Part shown: positions 9,102 to 16,917 of the stretch, in pieces | Numbering within the stretch: position 1 is the first letter of the stretch | Layout of the letters: every line of letters begins with the position of its first letter | Assembly: GCA_016714985.1 (NCBI GenBank) | Contig: JADKBS010000013.1 | Location: 1 to 64,000, forward strand | DNA: 64,000 bases | Source: Saprospiraceae bacterium | GTDB lineage: Bacteria; Bacteroidota; Bacteroidia; Chitinophagales; Saprospiraceae | Direction of reading: 5' to 3' | Position numbers and translations under genes: made by a program | The notes under the pieces: model-generated | The model's database searches: none | What the model saw: only the letters and a program-made list of their open reading frames with translations | Told to the model about the DNA's origin: nothing

Positions 9102-10686
9102 ATGAAACTTCTATTTCTCACTTTCTTGTTCCTTCTTCAATTCATATCATCGTTTGGCCAAGTAACCAAAGATAGCAATCCCCCAAAAAGTTCACTTTCG
9201 GATTCGGAAAGAAAAGAACTTACCAATAGGGAATATTCAAAAGTGGTTAACTCCAATATGTTTTCACCTATCGTTGGAAGTTCAGCCACTCTTGAAATTC
9301 TAAATGCAGAATTGGATTTTAATGGCAATATGCAATTCGACAATGGTTCAATATTCGGACTGAAGGTAAAAGGTGGTGTTACCGACGGCCTGATTCCAAT
9401 ATTTACTAACACAGAACTCAATACAAACCTAAATATAAACCTTCAATACAACTGGCTGTTCAAAAGTTGTAGTGCCGAAAGCATAAATTACAACACTATT
9501 ATGTTTGAAAGATACAATAACAAAAAGAAGGAACTAGAGAAAAGAAAGAAATCGAGAGGAATCTTATCAAAATGACTTAAAAAAATCACGGAACGAAGTA
9601 AAAATTGAAAGATTAAATAAGACAAAAATAAATTAAATATCGAAATAAAAAAGTAGAGTTAAAAAAGATTTATAATGAGTCACTCACCACATTGAATAAC
9701 CTTAACAGAAATATCTCTCTTGACAAGCAGAAAGGTTTATTAGAAAAGAAATTAAAGGATGAAGTAAATGAACTGAGAAAAGATAGCATTAATTTTGAAA
9801 TCGCTAAAATCGAAGAGGAAAAAAAGTTTAATCCATTCTATATTTTTCAATATGAATTCATAATTGACAGCCTAAATCATGAAATTCACAAAGTTGAAAT
9901 AGACATCAAGAGTGTCCAAGATGAGAATGCTGCAATTTTAAATGATAGCTCTGAGAATGAAAAACTTGAAGCGAAATATTACCTTCTGGAGCAAGAACTT
10001 TGGGGAAAAGCAATGGAACCCGATACGTTGATTCGTGTTCAGGGTTATAAATTTTGGTGGCTTTCATTTGAATATGGTGCTAAGTTCAATGGTTTCAGAC
10101 ATTTTGTTCCGACTTCAAACACGATTACTACAAAATCAAATGATTCTCATATTTTCGGCTTGAACCTTTCTTTTTACAATCTGACCATGGCGAGATTCCT
10201 GACAATGTACTGTAATCTTGGATTCACTGGCGGCTTCGAAGATAATTTTAATGACCTGAGTAAAGTCGAAATAAATGAAAGAACAAATTTTGGGGTCAAT
10301 CCTGACGATAGATATGTTGTAAAAAGTATAACGCCTATGTTGGAGATTATTCAAAAGACTTATCTTTTGCAAGAATTTACAGCCACATATACTGGATGAT
10401 GTTCAAAAATAAAACTGGGGCATTGCATCTTTTCCCAGAATACTCAATGACAGAAAAAATCAAGAACACACTTAATTTTGGAATAGGATTTTCTTTATTT
10501 TTTAGAAATAAGAAAGATGATTCCAATTCCATCAACACTGAACTATACGTCAACTTGCTTGACCTAAAGAATAAAAACATGAATCAAAATGGACTCTTTC
10601 AAAGGAGTGATTATGGTTTGAGGTTTTCATTTCCTATTAATCTAAAAAACAATAACGGACATGGCAAAGGGAAAAATACCAAGTGA
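9102..10686 (+). pseudogene. Secreted coiled-coil/beta-barrel protein, broken by several frameshifts
   Basis: The ATG at 9102 starts a clear signal peptide (MKLLFLTFLFLLQFISSFGQ). The protein then continues through frame changes near 9550, 9620-9652 and 10388. Stitching them gives about 530 residues: an N-terminal beta-rich part, a Lys/Glu-rich coiled coil (about 9500-9990), and a C-terminal part with barrel-like strands (FWWLSFEYGAKFNGF; RSDYGLRFSFPINLK). The break points lie in or beside A- or T-runs, so sequencing error is as likely as true decay. The region is AT-rich compared with its neighbours. I recognise no family; an outer-membrane protein is my best guess. Confidence 0.55.
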
Positions 10687-10867
10687 ACTAATTAAGCATA
10701 GTTTAAGGTTCAGAGCAATCTGCCTTGTAGATAATGTAGCTACTTCTGGATGGAAAGACACGGAAGAAAAAGCATGGAATGAAGTGAAAAAACATCGAGA
10801 ACGAACTGGGCATCCTGGTACACTTGAATCTAGGGAAGTGACTGTTTCAAGATTTATTGGGGAATAG
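10661..10867 (+). CDS. Small hypothetical protein
   Basis: 68 residues (MAKGKIPSELIKHSLRFRAI to VTVSRFIGE), overlapping the last 26 bases of the preceding broken gene. The composition is protein-like (charged helices, WKDTEEKAWNEVKKHRERTG), but I know no family. The repeat R2 begins 32 bases after its stop. It may be co-translated with the upstream gene. Alternatively its frame could be a continuation of that gene if another indel is present. Confidence 0.45.
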   Translation: MAKGKIPSELIKHSLRFRAICLVDNVATSGWKDTEEKAWNEVKKHRERTGHPGTLESREVTVSRFIGE

Positions 10868-10899
10868 TTTATTCGGACGCTCTGTGGTGAGATTGGACA

Positions 10900-11045
10900 C
10901 CCAGTTGTGGCAAGTATGTTAAAACCACAATCTAAGCCCTTAGTTCTGGCAAGTTTGCAACTTGCCAGGCTCGGCATTAACGGTTTGACAGTCACTGCTT
11001 TCAGCAAAAGCCTGCGCTGGCAAGTTGCAAACTTGCCAGAACTAA
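10900..11045. repeat. Repeat R2 ending in an element with perfect 29-bp inverted repeats
   Basis: R2 starts CCCAGTTGTGGCAAGTATGT at 10900. Its end forms a 29-base arm at 10940-10968 (starting TTAGTTCTGGCAAG) whose exact reverse complement is at 11017-11045, around a 48-base centre. Each arm is itself a palindrome (CTGGCAAGTT..AACTTGCCAG). A diverged copy in reverse orientation is at 25391-25535. The design recalls a MITE or REP/BIME-like element. There is no coding capacity. Confidence 0.75.
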
Positions 11046-11181
11046 TGGTTGTTCAAAAGGCTGGAACCTGCTTGGTTGCTTTCATTTTATTGATTTTCAT
11101 CATTTTTTCTTGGGGGGTGTTGGTGGAATGGGAAACGGGTGTTACTTTAGCGGCTGTAAGATGCATACACTGGCCAAGGAA
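11046..11181 (+). repeat. Dispersed repeat R3, copy 3 (longest)
   Basis: It directly follows the R2 inverted-repeat element and contains the R3 motif GTTCAAAAGGCTGGAACCTG, a T-rich core, a G6 run and GGGTGTTACTTTAGCGGCTG. It is the longest and best preserved copy and the reference for the two at 8.2 and 8.9 kb. Confidence 0.6.
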
Positions 11182-11316
11182 TGGATGGCTGGGATAGCTG
11201 AACAGACTTTGGGAGAACTTGAAATTATGGCTTAGGCTAATTGCATAAGCCTAAAAAGAAACATCTTGTGTCCATGTTTTTTTTTCAATGATGAAAGAAA
11301 CATTTTGAAACTTTTT

Positions 11317-11324
11317 TAATTTTG
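11317..11324 (+). promoter_or_regulatory. Candidate -7 box for the DUF262/HEPN pair
   Basis: TAATTTTG matches the Bacteroidota -7 consensus TAnnTTTG and lies 18 bases upstream of the ATG at 11343. No TTG at the usual 19-21 base distance upstream was seen, so this is a half-match. Confidence 0.35.
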
Positions 11325-11342
11325 ACTAATAAATAATTGACT

Positions 11343-12437
11343 ATGAATGAAAATGAATTTGACGAAATCGATGAACCGATAATTGATGTTGATGAAAAGG
11401 AGGAGTCAACAGCTGTAGTTATTTACGATATTTCAAGTTACGGGGCTGATTATGATGTTGACGGGCTAGTCAAAAGGCTAAAAAGAGGAGATATTTTTAT
11501 ACCTCCCTTTCAAAGAGATTTTGTTTGGAATCAAGCCGAAGCATCTAGATTAGTAGAATCTTTATTACTAGGTTTACCTGTGCCCGGTATTTTTTTGGCC
11601 AAAGAAGGTGATTCAAATAAATTATCAGTAATTGATGGACAGCAGCGCCTTAAATCCTTGCTCTTTTTTTATGAAGGCTTTTTTAATCCTAAGGAAGGTG
11701 ATATGCGAAAGAAAATTTTTAAACTAAAAAATGTCCAGTCAAAATTTGAAGACAAAACATACGATAAATTAGAGGAAGATGATAGGATTAAACTTGATGA
11801 CTCCATAATTCATGCAACCATTATTAAACAAGAATCTCCCGATAATGACAATACAAGTATTTATCACGTCTTTGAAAGATTGAACACTGGGGGTAGAAAG
11901 CTAACTCCCCAAGAAATTCGTTCAGCGATTTATATAGGCAAACTAAACAACTTGATAAATTCACTAAACGACTATCCTTCATGGAGGGAGCTTTTTGGAA
12001 AGAAAAACAATAGGCTTAAAGACCAAGAGATGATTTTGAGGTTTTTTGCCATGTATGAATCATTGAATAGTTATAGCAAGCCGTTAAAGGAATTTTTGAA
12101 CAAATACAATCTTAAACACAAGAACCCTTCTCAAGAAAAAATTGAAGAGTTGTCAAAAATTTTTAAAGCAACAACTGATATCGTCTTAAATAAATTTGGC
12201 AAGTCAGCATTTAGGCCTGATAGAGTATTTAATGCAGCTACTTTTGAGGTGTTAATGGTTGGGATTGCTAAAAGAATTGATAAAAAAATAGATTATGAGA
12301 CTATGCTTGAAAATATTGGCAGTCTATATAAAGACCAAGGATTCACAGACGCTGTAACAAGAGCAACGTCCGACGAGAAAGTGGTTGAAGAACGGCACCG
12401 ATTATTTGATGAATTCATTGAAAAATATGTTCAATAA
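11343..12437 (+). CDS. DUF262 (GmrSD/ParB-like nuclease fold) protein
   Basis: 364 residues from the ATG at 11343 (a TTG two codons upstream is less likely). After an acidic N-terminus come the DUF262 signatures: PFQRDFVW (about 55-62), DGQQR (98-102) and ERLNTGGRKLTPQEIR (179-194). In GmrSD and related proteins this domain has a ParB/Srx-like fold that senses NTP or acts as a nuclease subunit against foreign DNA. The gene overlaps the HEPN gene 12427-12918 by 11 bases, implying translational coupling. No DUF1524 HNH domain follows, unlike GmrSD itself, so the HEPN protein may be the effector. Defence function is inference. Confidence 0.85.
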   Translation: MNENEFDEIDEPIIDVDEKEESTAVVIYDISSYGADYDVDGLVKRLKRGDIFIPPFQRDFVWNQAEASRLVESLLLGLPVPGIFLAKEGDSNKLSVIDGQQRLKSLLFFYEGFFNPKEGDMRKKIFKLKNVQSKFEDKTYDKLEEDDRIKLDDSIIHATIIKQESPDNDNTSIYHVFERLNTGGRKLTPQEIRSAIYIGKLNNLINSLNDYPSWRELFGKKNNRLKDQEMILRFFAMYESLNSYSKPLKEFLNKYNLKHKNPSQEKIEELSKIFKATTDIVLNKFGKSAFRPDRVFNAATFEVLMVGIAKRIDKKIDYETMLENIGSLYKDQGFTDAVTRATSDEKVVEERHRLFDEFIEKYVQ

Positions 12438-12918
12438 TACAGAACTTAACAGGCAATACAATCGTATTTTGGCCTTGATTTCAAAGACTGAAGAGTTTGA
12501 ACCAGACGATGAGTTAAGGTCACATCTAGCCAAATATATTTGTGTCCTTTGCTCAGGATTTATCGAAAATTCCATATATCATGCATTCAGTGATATTGCA
12601 AATAAATCTTGCCCTCCATCAGTAGTTCTGACATACACAAAATCTCAATTATTCAAAATTCAAAATGCTAATGCTGAAAAAATAAGAGAATTGGCGAAAT
12701 CATTTAACCCAGATTGGTATGATATGGTAAGAGATTTTTTACAAACTGAAAATAGAGCTGAAGCTATTAATTACATATTAAGAGAAAGGCATAATATAGC
12801 TCATGGGAAAGATTCGGACATTACAATTGGAAAACTAGAAGGATATCTAGAAAAGACTGTAGAGGTCATAAAATATATTGAAAATGAACTGGTAAACAAT
12901 ACAGCACAGATAAACTAA
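12427..12918 (+). CDS. HEPN-domain protein (RiboL-PSP-HEPN-like), putative RNase effector
   Basis: 163 residues from the ATG at 12427, which overlaps the last 11 bases of the DUF262 gene. All-helical. The HEPN catalytic motif R-x4-H is RHNIAH at residues 121-126, inside RERHNIAHGK. The N-terminal helix with CVLCSGFIENSI fits the RiboL-PSP-HEPN branch. HEPN proteins with this motif are metal-independent RNases, often toxins or effectors of phage-defence systems. Paired with DUF262 it suggests a sensor-effector unit; I cannot say which partner senses. The repeat R2 starts 10 bases after its stop. Confidence 0.8.
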   Translation: MFNNTELNRQYNRILALISKTEEFEPDDELRSHLAKYICVLCSGFIENSIYHAFSDIANKSCPPSVVLTYTKSQLFKIQNANAEKIRELAKSFNPDWYDMVRDFLQTENRAEAINYILRERHNIAHGKDSDITIGKLEGYLEKTVEVIKYIENELVNNTAQIN

Positions 12919-12927
12919 CCCTCTGTC

Positions 12928-13081
12928 CCCAGTCGTGGCAAGTATGTTCAAGCCACAACCCCGTTGCCACAAGTCTTCTCCCCACCCAATCCCAGCAACA
13001 TTCAAGTCTTTCTGAAAAAGCACAAGTTCCGGCAAGTGTGGAGCGGAGCGGCACTTGCGAGGGTTGAAGCAGAACCCGCTG
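12928..13081 (+). repeat. Composite repeat R2 (short) + R1, copy a
   Basis: A short R2 (12928-12960, GTCGTGGCAAGTATG) runs straight into R1 (from CCGTTGCCACAAGTC through TCAAGTCTTTCTGAAAAAGC and AAGTGTGGAGCGGAGCG). The same R2-R1 order recurs at 16618-16860. It lies immediately 3' of the HEPN gene. Confidence 0.7.
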
Positions 13082-13237
13082 GCACCATTCTTCCCGCTTT
13101 ACGCTGGTTCAAATCTCCATTTCTTCCAAGTACATTCACATTGAAACAGCAGTCGCCGTTTATGGATGATACACTTGGAACGACGAGTGCAAACTATTTT
13201 TTGTAATTTTGACCAAATTTGAGATACGTTATATGGC

Positions 13238-13657
13238 ATGAGAAATCAGGAAAAATAATTGAAGGCTTAAAAATTTCAGACCAACTCAAGACGGGGACTG
13301 GACTGATTTTATTGAACTCTGGATGAACTATGGGCGACAGAGTACCCTCAAAAAGGATATAAAACGTTATTTGAATTATTGGTCAAGTATGATGAAGATT
13401 ATATGGAATGTCATTGGGACATAGTCCATGGAATGGAACATTTTGGAGGTTATGAATCAGAATTGCTTGAATCCCTGAGTATAAAACCAGCAGATTTAAC
13501 GCTGACAATGTTGGGTAGGCTAGTTAATTCTGGAAAAAAAGAAATATCATCCATTAGCATTGATTCTCTCCTTCAACAAATACTTGACAGGCCAGACATT
13601 AATAATAAGCTAAGGATACGTGCTCAAAATTGTAAGGCAAGATTAAAAGTTGATTGA
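13238..13657 (+). pseudogene. Small hypothetical (immunity-protein-like?) gene with three frameshifts
   Basis: The ATG at 13238 (MRNQEK) can be followed through three one-base shifts at about 13251-13255, 13269-13275 and 13318-13323. The order is IIEGLK, then NFRPTQDGDWTDFIELW, then DELWATEYPQKGYKTLFELL, then an intact C-terminal 110 residues with WDIVHGMEHFGG. All three shifts are explained by one missing base in an A- or G-run, giving 140 residues. The WDIVHGMEHF motif resembles small polymorphic-toxin immunity proteins, but I would not insist. Either a decayed gene or an error cluster. Confidence 0.5.
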
Positions 13658-13680
13658 TAAAGCAAAATAAAATAGTAAAG

Positions 13681-13890
13681 TGTAACCCGTTGCCACAAGT
13701 CATCCCCCACCCCATTCCACCAGCATTCAAGTCTTTCTGAAAAAGCAAAAGTTCCAGCAAGTGTGGAGCGAAGCGGCACTTGCGAGGGATGAAGCATAAC
13801 CGTTGCAAGCGCTTCGCTCCACACTTTCTGGAACGGTGGGTTTTCCCAAAGGCGGGGGTGTAGTTTTGTGGGGAAGTAGGAAGTCTTGAC
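13681..13890 (+). repeat. Repeat R1, copy b, with 17-bp long-range hairpin
   Basis: R1 here is extended. The arm at 13759-13775 (AAGTGTGGAGCGAAGCG) is exactly complementary to 13810-13826, closing a 34-base loop. The 3' end reads GGCGGGGGTGTAGTTTTGTG and AGTCTTGACACAATGG, shared with the copy at 16682-16860 (GGCGGGCGTGTAGCCTTGTG, AGACTTGGCACAACGG). It abuts the 3' end of the broken gene 13238-13657. Confidence 0.7.
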
Positions 13891-13951
13891 ACAATGGTTA
13901 ACTTGCATCGCTACAAAGAAACTTTACGCCTTCAATTTTACTTTCTCAATT

Positions 13952-14239
13952 ATGACGAATGAATTATTTCAAAAAATAGAAGCAGCAAGTACAGCCGACA
14001 ATCCATTTGAAGAATTGGAAGCCTTGGCGTATTCCTTGTCTGCTCAAGGTTTGACGAGGCAAAACATTCACGACCATTTTTTGCAGTTCCATTCAGAATT
14101 CATGAATACCCAAGCGTGGCTTTCCTTAGAGGAAAAATTTGGTGGTGACCACCCGGTTGACCTAATACTCGACCGATTAAGCGGTTGGTGCCGGAATGAA
14201 GCGATACTGCTGCCAAATGAACCTTTTGTTAATAGGTAA
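13952..14239 (+). CDS. Hypothetical protein, 95 residues
   Basis: I chose the ATG at 13952 (MTNELFQKIEAASTADNPFE); the frame is open further upstream but that part lies in repeat R1. Acidic, mostly helical and soluble, with no signal peptide. LSLEEKFGGDHPVDLILDRL near the C-terminus is the most distinctive stretch. Size and neighbourhood (repeats, small genes, defence-like genes) would suit an immunity or antitoxin-type protein, but no family is recognised. Confidence 0.55.
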   Translation: MTNELFQKIEAASTADNPFEELEALAYSLSAQGLTRQNIHDHFLQFHSEFMNTQAWLSLEEKFGGDHPVDLILDRLSGWCRNEAILLPNEPFVNR

Positions 14240-14263
14240 CTTTCTGCCCAGTTGTCACCAAAT

Positions 14264-14325
14264 CCCAGTTGTGGCAAGTATGTTTAAACCAGAATCTAAG
14301 TCTCTAGTTCTGGCAAGTTGTTCCA
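14264..14325 (+). repeat. Repeat R2, copy inserted in a gene remnant
   Basis: CCCAGTTGTGGCAAGTATGT through AGAATCTAAG to CTAGTTCTGGCAAGTTG. The right edge runs directly into the remnant at 14320-14400, whose reading frame ends inside the repeat (NNLPELET and a stop). R2 thus cut off the original C-terminus of that gene. Confidence 0.65.
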
Positions 14326-14400
14326 GATGGCTTTTTTGTCGGTGCAGGGCAATTGCTCGGCTTTGATGTTCTGGAGCTTGACCCCCGTAGCATCCCGCAC
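14320..14400 (-). pseudogene. Remnant of a paralogue of the 62-residue gene at 6072-6260
   Basis: On the minus strand the frame reads LQNIKAEQLPCTDKKAIW, matching LQNIKSEQLSSTDKKAVL of the gene at 6.1 kb. The 5' part has decayed and the 3' part is replaced by repeat R2. No start codon in the right place survives. Confidence 0.65.
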
Positions 14401-14561
14401 CAGCGGTGATTGTTTTTTGGGGAGTCTGGCAAAACAAGAAGGCAACTCAAATTGGAGAATAAGCGAAGAATGAAAACATTTTGCTGAATTGTGTAACATA
14501 TTTCCTTTTAAAGTGCCCAATTTTGGGCCGTGAAATTGTTTTCACAATTACATTCAAAAAG

Positions 14562-14663
14562 ATGAACACCACAGCAGTAAAAGGGAACTGGAACGAGCAG
14601 AAAGGCAACACAGAACAGGGATTCGATAACCCCGCCGCTCCAAAGTCACAGGCATATTGCTAA
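14562..14663 (+). pseudogene. CsbD-like N-terminal fragment
   Basis: The ATG at 14562 begins MNTTAVKGNWNEQKG, the hallmark start of CsbD-family stress proteins (normally about 60 residues, continuing with GKLKQKFA). After NEQKG it diverges to unrelated sequence (NTEQGFDNPAAPKSQAYC) and stops after 33 residues, so the conserved C-terminal two thirds are lost. It may be a truncated pseudogene. An expressed micro-protein is possible but unsupported. Confidence 0.55.
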
Positions 14664-14803
14664 GCCCGAACACTAATTTCAAATGCGGCAACCTATAATA
14701 ACTGCTTCACTGAAAAGTAAAACCAAGGAATATTTTCCCCATATTTATAGGCTCGATAGCCCCGACCATTCCCTGATTTTCTTTCACACTAAATCCATAA
14801 AAA

Positions 14804-15802
14804 TTGACAACGCAACAAATAGTTCTCGCAGCCAGGCCAAAAGGCTTGCCAGTGAGTAATGACTTTCGGATGATGCAGGCCGAAGTTCCGACCATAAAGG
14901 CAGGTGAAATCTTGCTGAAGGGCATGTATTATTCAGTTGACCCGTATATGCGTGGCAGAATGAACGATGCCAAATCTTATGTCGCTCCATTTGAAATTGA
15001 CAAACCTTTAAATGGAGGCGCAATAGCCAAGGTGCTGGAAAGTAAATCGGAACTATACAAACCCGGTGACGTGGTGATGGGCCATTTTCCTTGGCAAAGA
15101 GAATTCATTGCCACCGAAAAGGAAACCAAAAAAATAGATGCCGACCTGGCTCCACCCAGCTATTACCTGGGCGTACTGGGCATGCCAGGACTAACCGCCT
15201 ATTTTGGCTTGATGCATATCGGCAAGCCAAAAGTCGGCGAAACGGTAGTGGTTTCGGGTGCTGCAGGTGCGGTAGGTATCGTAGTAGGACAGATTGCCAA
15301 AATTCAAGGTTGCCACGTGGTGGGTATTGCCGGATCGGATGAGAAGACAAAACTGATGACAACTGAGTTCGGCTTTGATGAGGCCATCAATTACAAAACC
15401 ACTCCCGATATGAACAAAGCCATTGCTGCGGCTTGCCCAAAAGGGGTCAATGTTTACTTCGATAATGTGGGAGGCGAAATTTCAGATGCGGTCATCAAAA
15501 ATATTGCCTTTCATGCTAGGATCCCTTTGTGTGGACAGATCGCTTTGTACAATTCCACGGAGCCGCCCATGGGGCCAAGATTGCAGCCGATGTTACTCAC
15601 CCGGAGTGCGCTGATGCAGGGTTTTATTATTAATGATTTCAAAGACCTGTTTCCAGAAGGCATTCAACAATTGGCACAGTGGGTCAAAGCGGGTAAATTA
15701 AAAACGACTGAAACCATTGAACATGGTTTCGAGAATTTACCGAAGGCATTGCTTGGTTTGTTTAAAGGTGACAATATCGGTAAAATGATTGTAGCGGCTT
15801 GA
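14804..15802 (+). CDS. NADP-dependent medium-chain oxidoreductase (CurA / prostaglandin reductase-like)
   Basis: 332 residues. An in-frame TAA six bases upstream forces a TTG start at 14804 (read MTTQQIVLAARPKG); the next ATG would cut into the conserved N-terminus. The zinc-free MDR enzyme has VDPYMRGRM (45-53), GMPGLTAYFGL (126-136), the nucleotide-binding SGAAGAVGIVVGQIAK (151-166) and VNVYFDNVGGE. The family reduces the C=C bond of alpha,beta-unsaturated carbonyls with NADPH, detoxifying reactive aldehydes. The next gene, a DJ-1/PfpI protein, also fits aldehyde defence; the 59-base gap suggests an operon. Confidence 0.9.
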   Translation: MTTQQIVLAARPKGLPVSNDFRMMQAEVPTIKAGEILLKGMYYSVDPYMRGRMNDAKSYVAPFEIDKPLNGGAIAKVLESKSELYKPGDVVMGHFPWQREFIATEKETKKIDADLAPPSYYLGVLGMPGLTAYFGLMHIGKPKVGETVVVSGAAGAVGIVVGQIAKIQGCHVVGIAGSDEKTKLMTTEFGFDEAINYKTTPDMNKAIAAACPKGVNVYFDNVGGEISDAVIKNIAFHARIPLCGQIALYNSTEPPMGPRLQPMLLTRSALMQGFIINDFKDLFPEGIQQLAQWVKAGKLKTTETIEHGFENLPKALLGLFKGDNIGKMIVAA

Positions 15803-15861
15803 TACAGACCACAACAAAAACATTATTCGCATTATTCATTGTTCGCAATAAAATTAAGTTC

Positions 15862-16572
15862 ATGAAAGTATTATTTGTATTAACGTCCCACAGTGAGTTG
15901 GGCAATACGGGCAAAAAGACCGGGTTTTGGGTAGAAGAGTTTGCTTCGCCTTATTATGCAATGGCCGACAAGGGTGTTGATATCACCATTGCCTCGCCAA
16001 AAGGTGGTCAGTCGCCCATAGACCCCCAAAGCGAAGCACCCGATGCGCAGACAGCAGCAACGAAGCGGTACTATGCAGATGCGGTATTGAAAGAAAAAGT
16101 AGCGCAGACCAAAAAACTCGCCGATGTGAACGCCGCAGATTTTGATGCCGTTTTTTATCCTGGCGGCCACGGCCTGATGTGGGACCTGTATGACGACAAA
16201 AATTCTATTGCATTGATTGAAAGCTTCTGGGCAGCGGGCAAGCCGGTTGCAGCAGTTTGCCATGCGCCGTCTGCCTTGTTGAACGTAAAAGATGAAAACG
16301 GCAAGCCCTTGGTGAAAGGAAAAAAAGTGACCGGTTTCACCAACAGTGAGGAAGAAGGCGTGCAGTTGACGAACGTGGTACCCTACCTACTGGAAGATGA
16401 ATTGAAAGCAAGGGGCGGCAGCTATTCCAAGGGCAGCGACTGGAGTTCTTACGTGGTAGAAGACGGCATGCTCATCACCGGGCAAAACCCTGCAAGCAGC
16501 GAAGAGGCGGCCAAAAAACTGTTGTCTTTGCTGGAAAAAGTAAGTAGAAAGATAATAGACATTAGACATTAG
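15862..16572 (+). CDS. Type 1 glutamine amidotransferase-like protein (DJ-1/PfpI, Hsp31-like)
   Basis: I chose the ATG at 15862 (MKVLFVLTSHSELGNTGKKT) because the upstream extension is not conserved-looking. Features: E25/E26 in FWVEEFASPYY, YPGGHGLMWD (99-108), and the nucleophile elbow AAVCHAPSALL with Cys133-His134. This layout matches the Hsp31-like branch, whose members are glutathione-independent glyoxalases and deglycases. The last residues (after LLSLLEKV) come from an A/T-rich tandem repeat of TAGACATT at about 16552-16605 and are probably not native. It pairs with the MDR reductase upstream for carbonyl detoxification. Confidence 0.9.
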   Translation: MKVLFVLTSHSELGNTGKKTGFWVEEFASPYYAMADKGVDITIASPKGGQSPIDPQSEAPDAQTAATKRYYADAVLKEKVAQTKKLADVNAADFDAVFYPGGHGLMWDLYDDKNSIALIESFWAAGKPVAAVCHAPSALLNVKDENGKPLVKGKKVTGFTNSEEEGVQLTNVVPYLLEDELKARGGSYSKGSDWSSYVVEDGMLITGQNPASSEEAAKKLLSLLEKVSRKIIDIRH

Positions 16573-16617
16573 ATAATAGACATTAGACTTTAGACTTTAG
16601 ATAAGGCATTGGCCATC

Positions 16618-16860
16618 AACCAGTTGTGGCAAGTATGTTTAAAGCAGAATCTAATTCTCTAAGTTCTGGCAAGTTTGCTTCCACCCGTTGCCGCAAGTCC
16701 TCCACCATCCAATTCCAGCAGCATTTAAGTCTTTTTGAAAAAGCGAAAGTTCCAGCAAGTGTGGAGCGGTGCGGTTTAGTAGCTGTGACCACGAGCTCCA
16801 CGGGAATTCCAGGGGCGGGCGTGTAGCCTTGTGGGGAGGAAGGAAGACTTGGCACAACGG
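16618..16860 (+). repeat. Composite repeat R2 + R1, copy c (most complete)
   Basis: R2 (CCAGTTGTGGCAAGTATGTT to GTTCTGGCAAGTTTGC, 16620-16680) is followed by full R1 (16682-16860). R1 includes TTTTTGAAAAAGCGAAAGTT, AAGTGTGGAGCGG and a distinct 3' end AGACTTGGCACAACGG. It fills the gap between the DJ-1 gene and the next promoter. Confidence 0.7.
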
Positions 16861-16871
16861 GGAACTTAATT

Positions 16872-16903
16872 TTGTTCTACAAACTTATTTTTCATTAGAT
16901 TTG
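16872..16903 (+). promoter_or_regulatory. Bacteroidota-type promoter for the T9SS protein gene
   Basis: TTG at 16872-16874, a 21-base spacer, then TAGATTTG at 16896-16903, matching TAnnTTTG. The ATG follows 14 bases later. This is the best full promoter match I found in the window. Confidence 0.6.
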
Positions 16904-16917
16904 TAAAAAAATACGCA

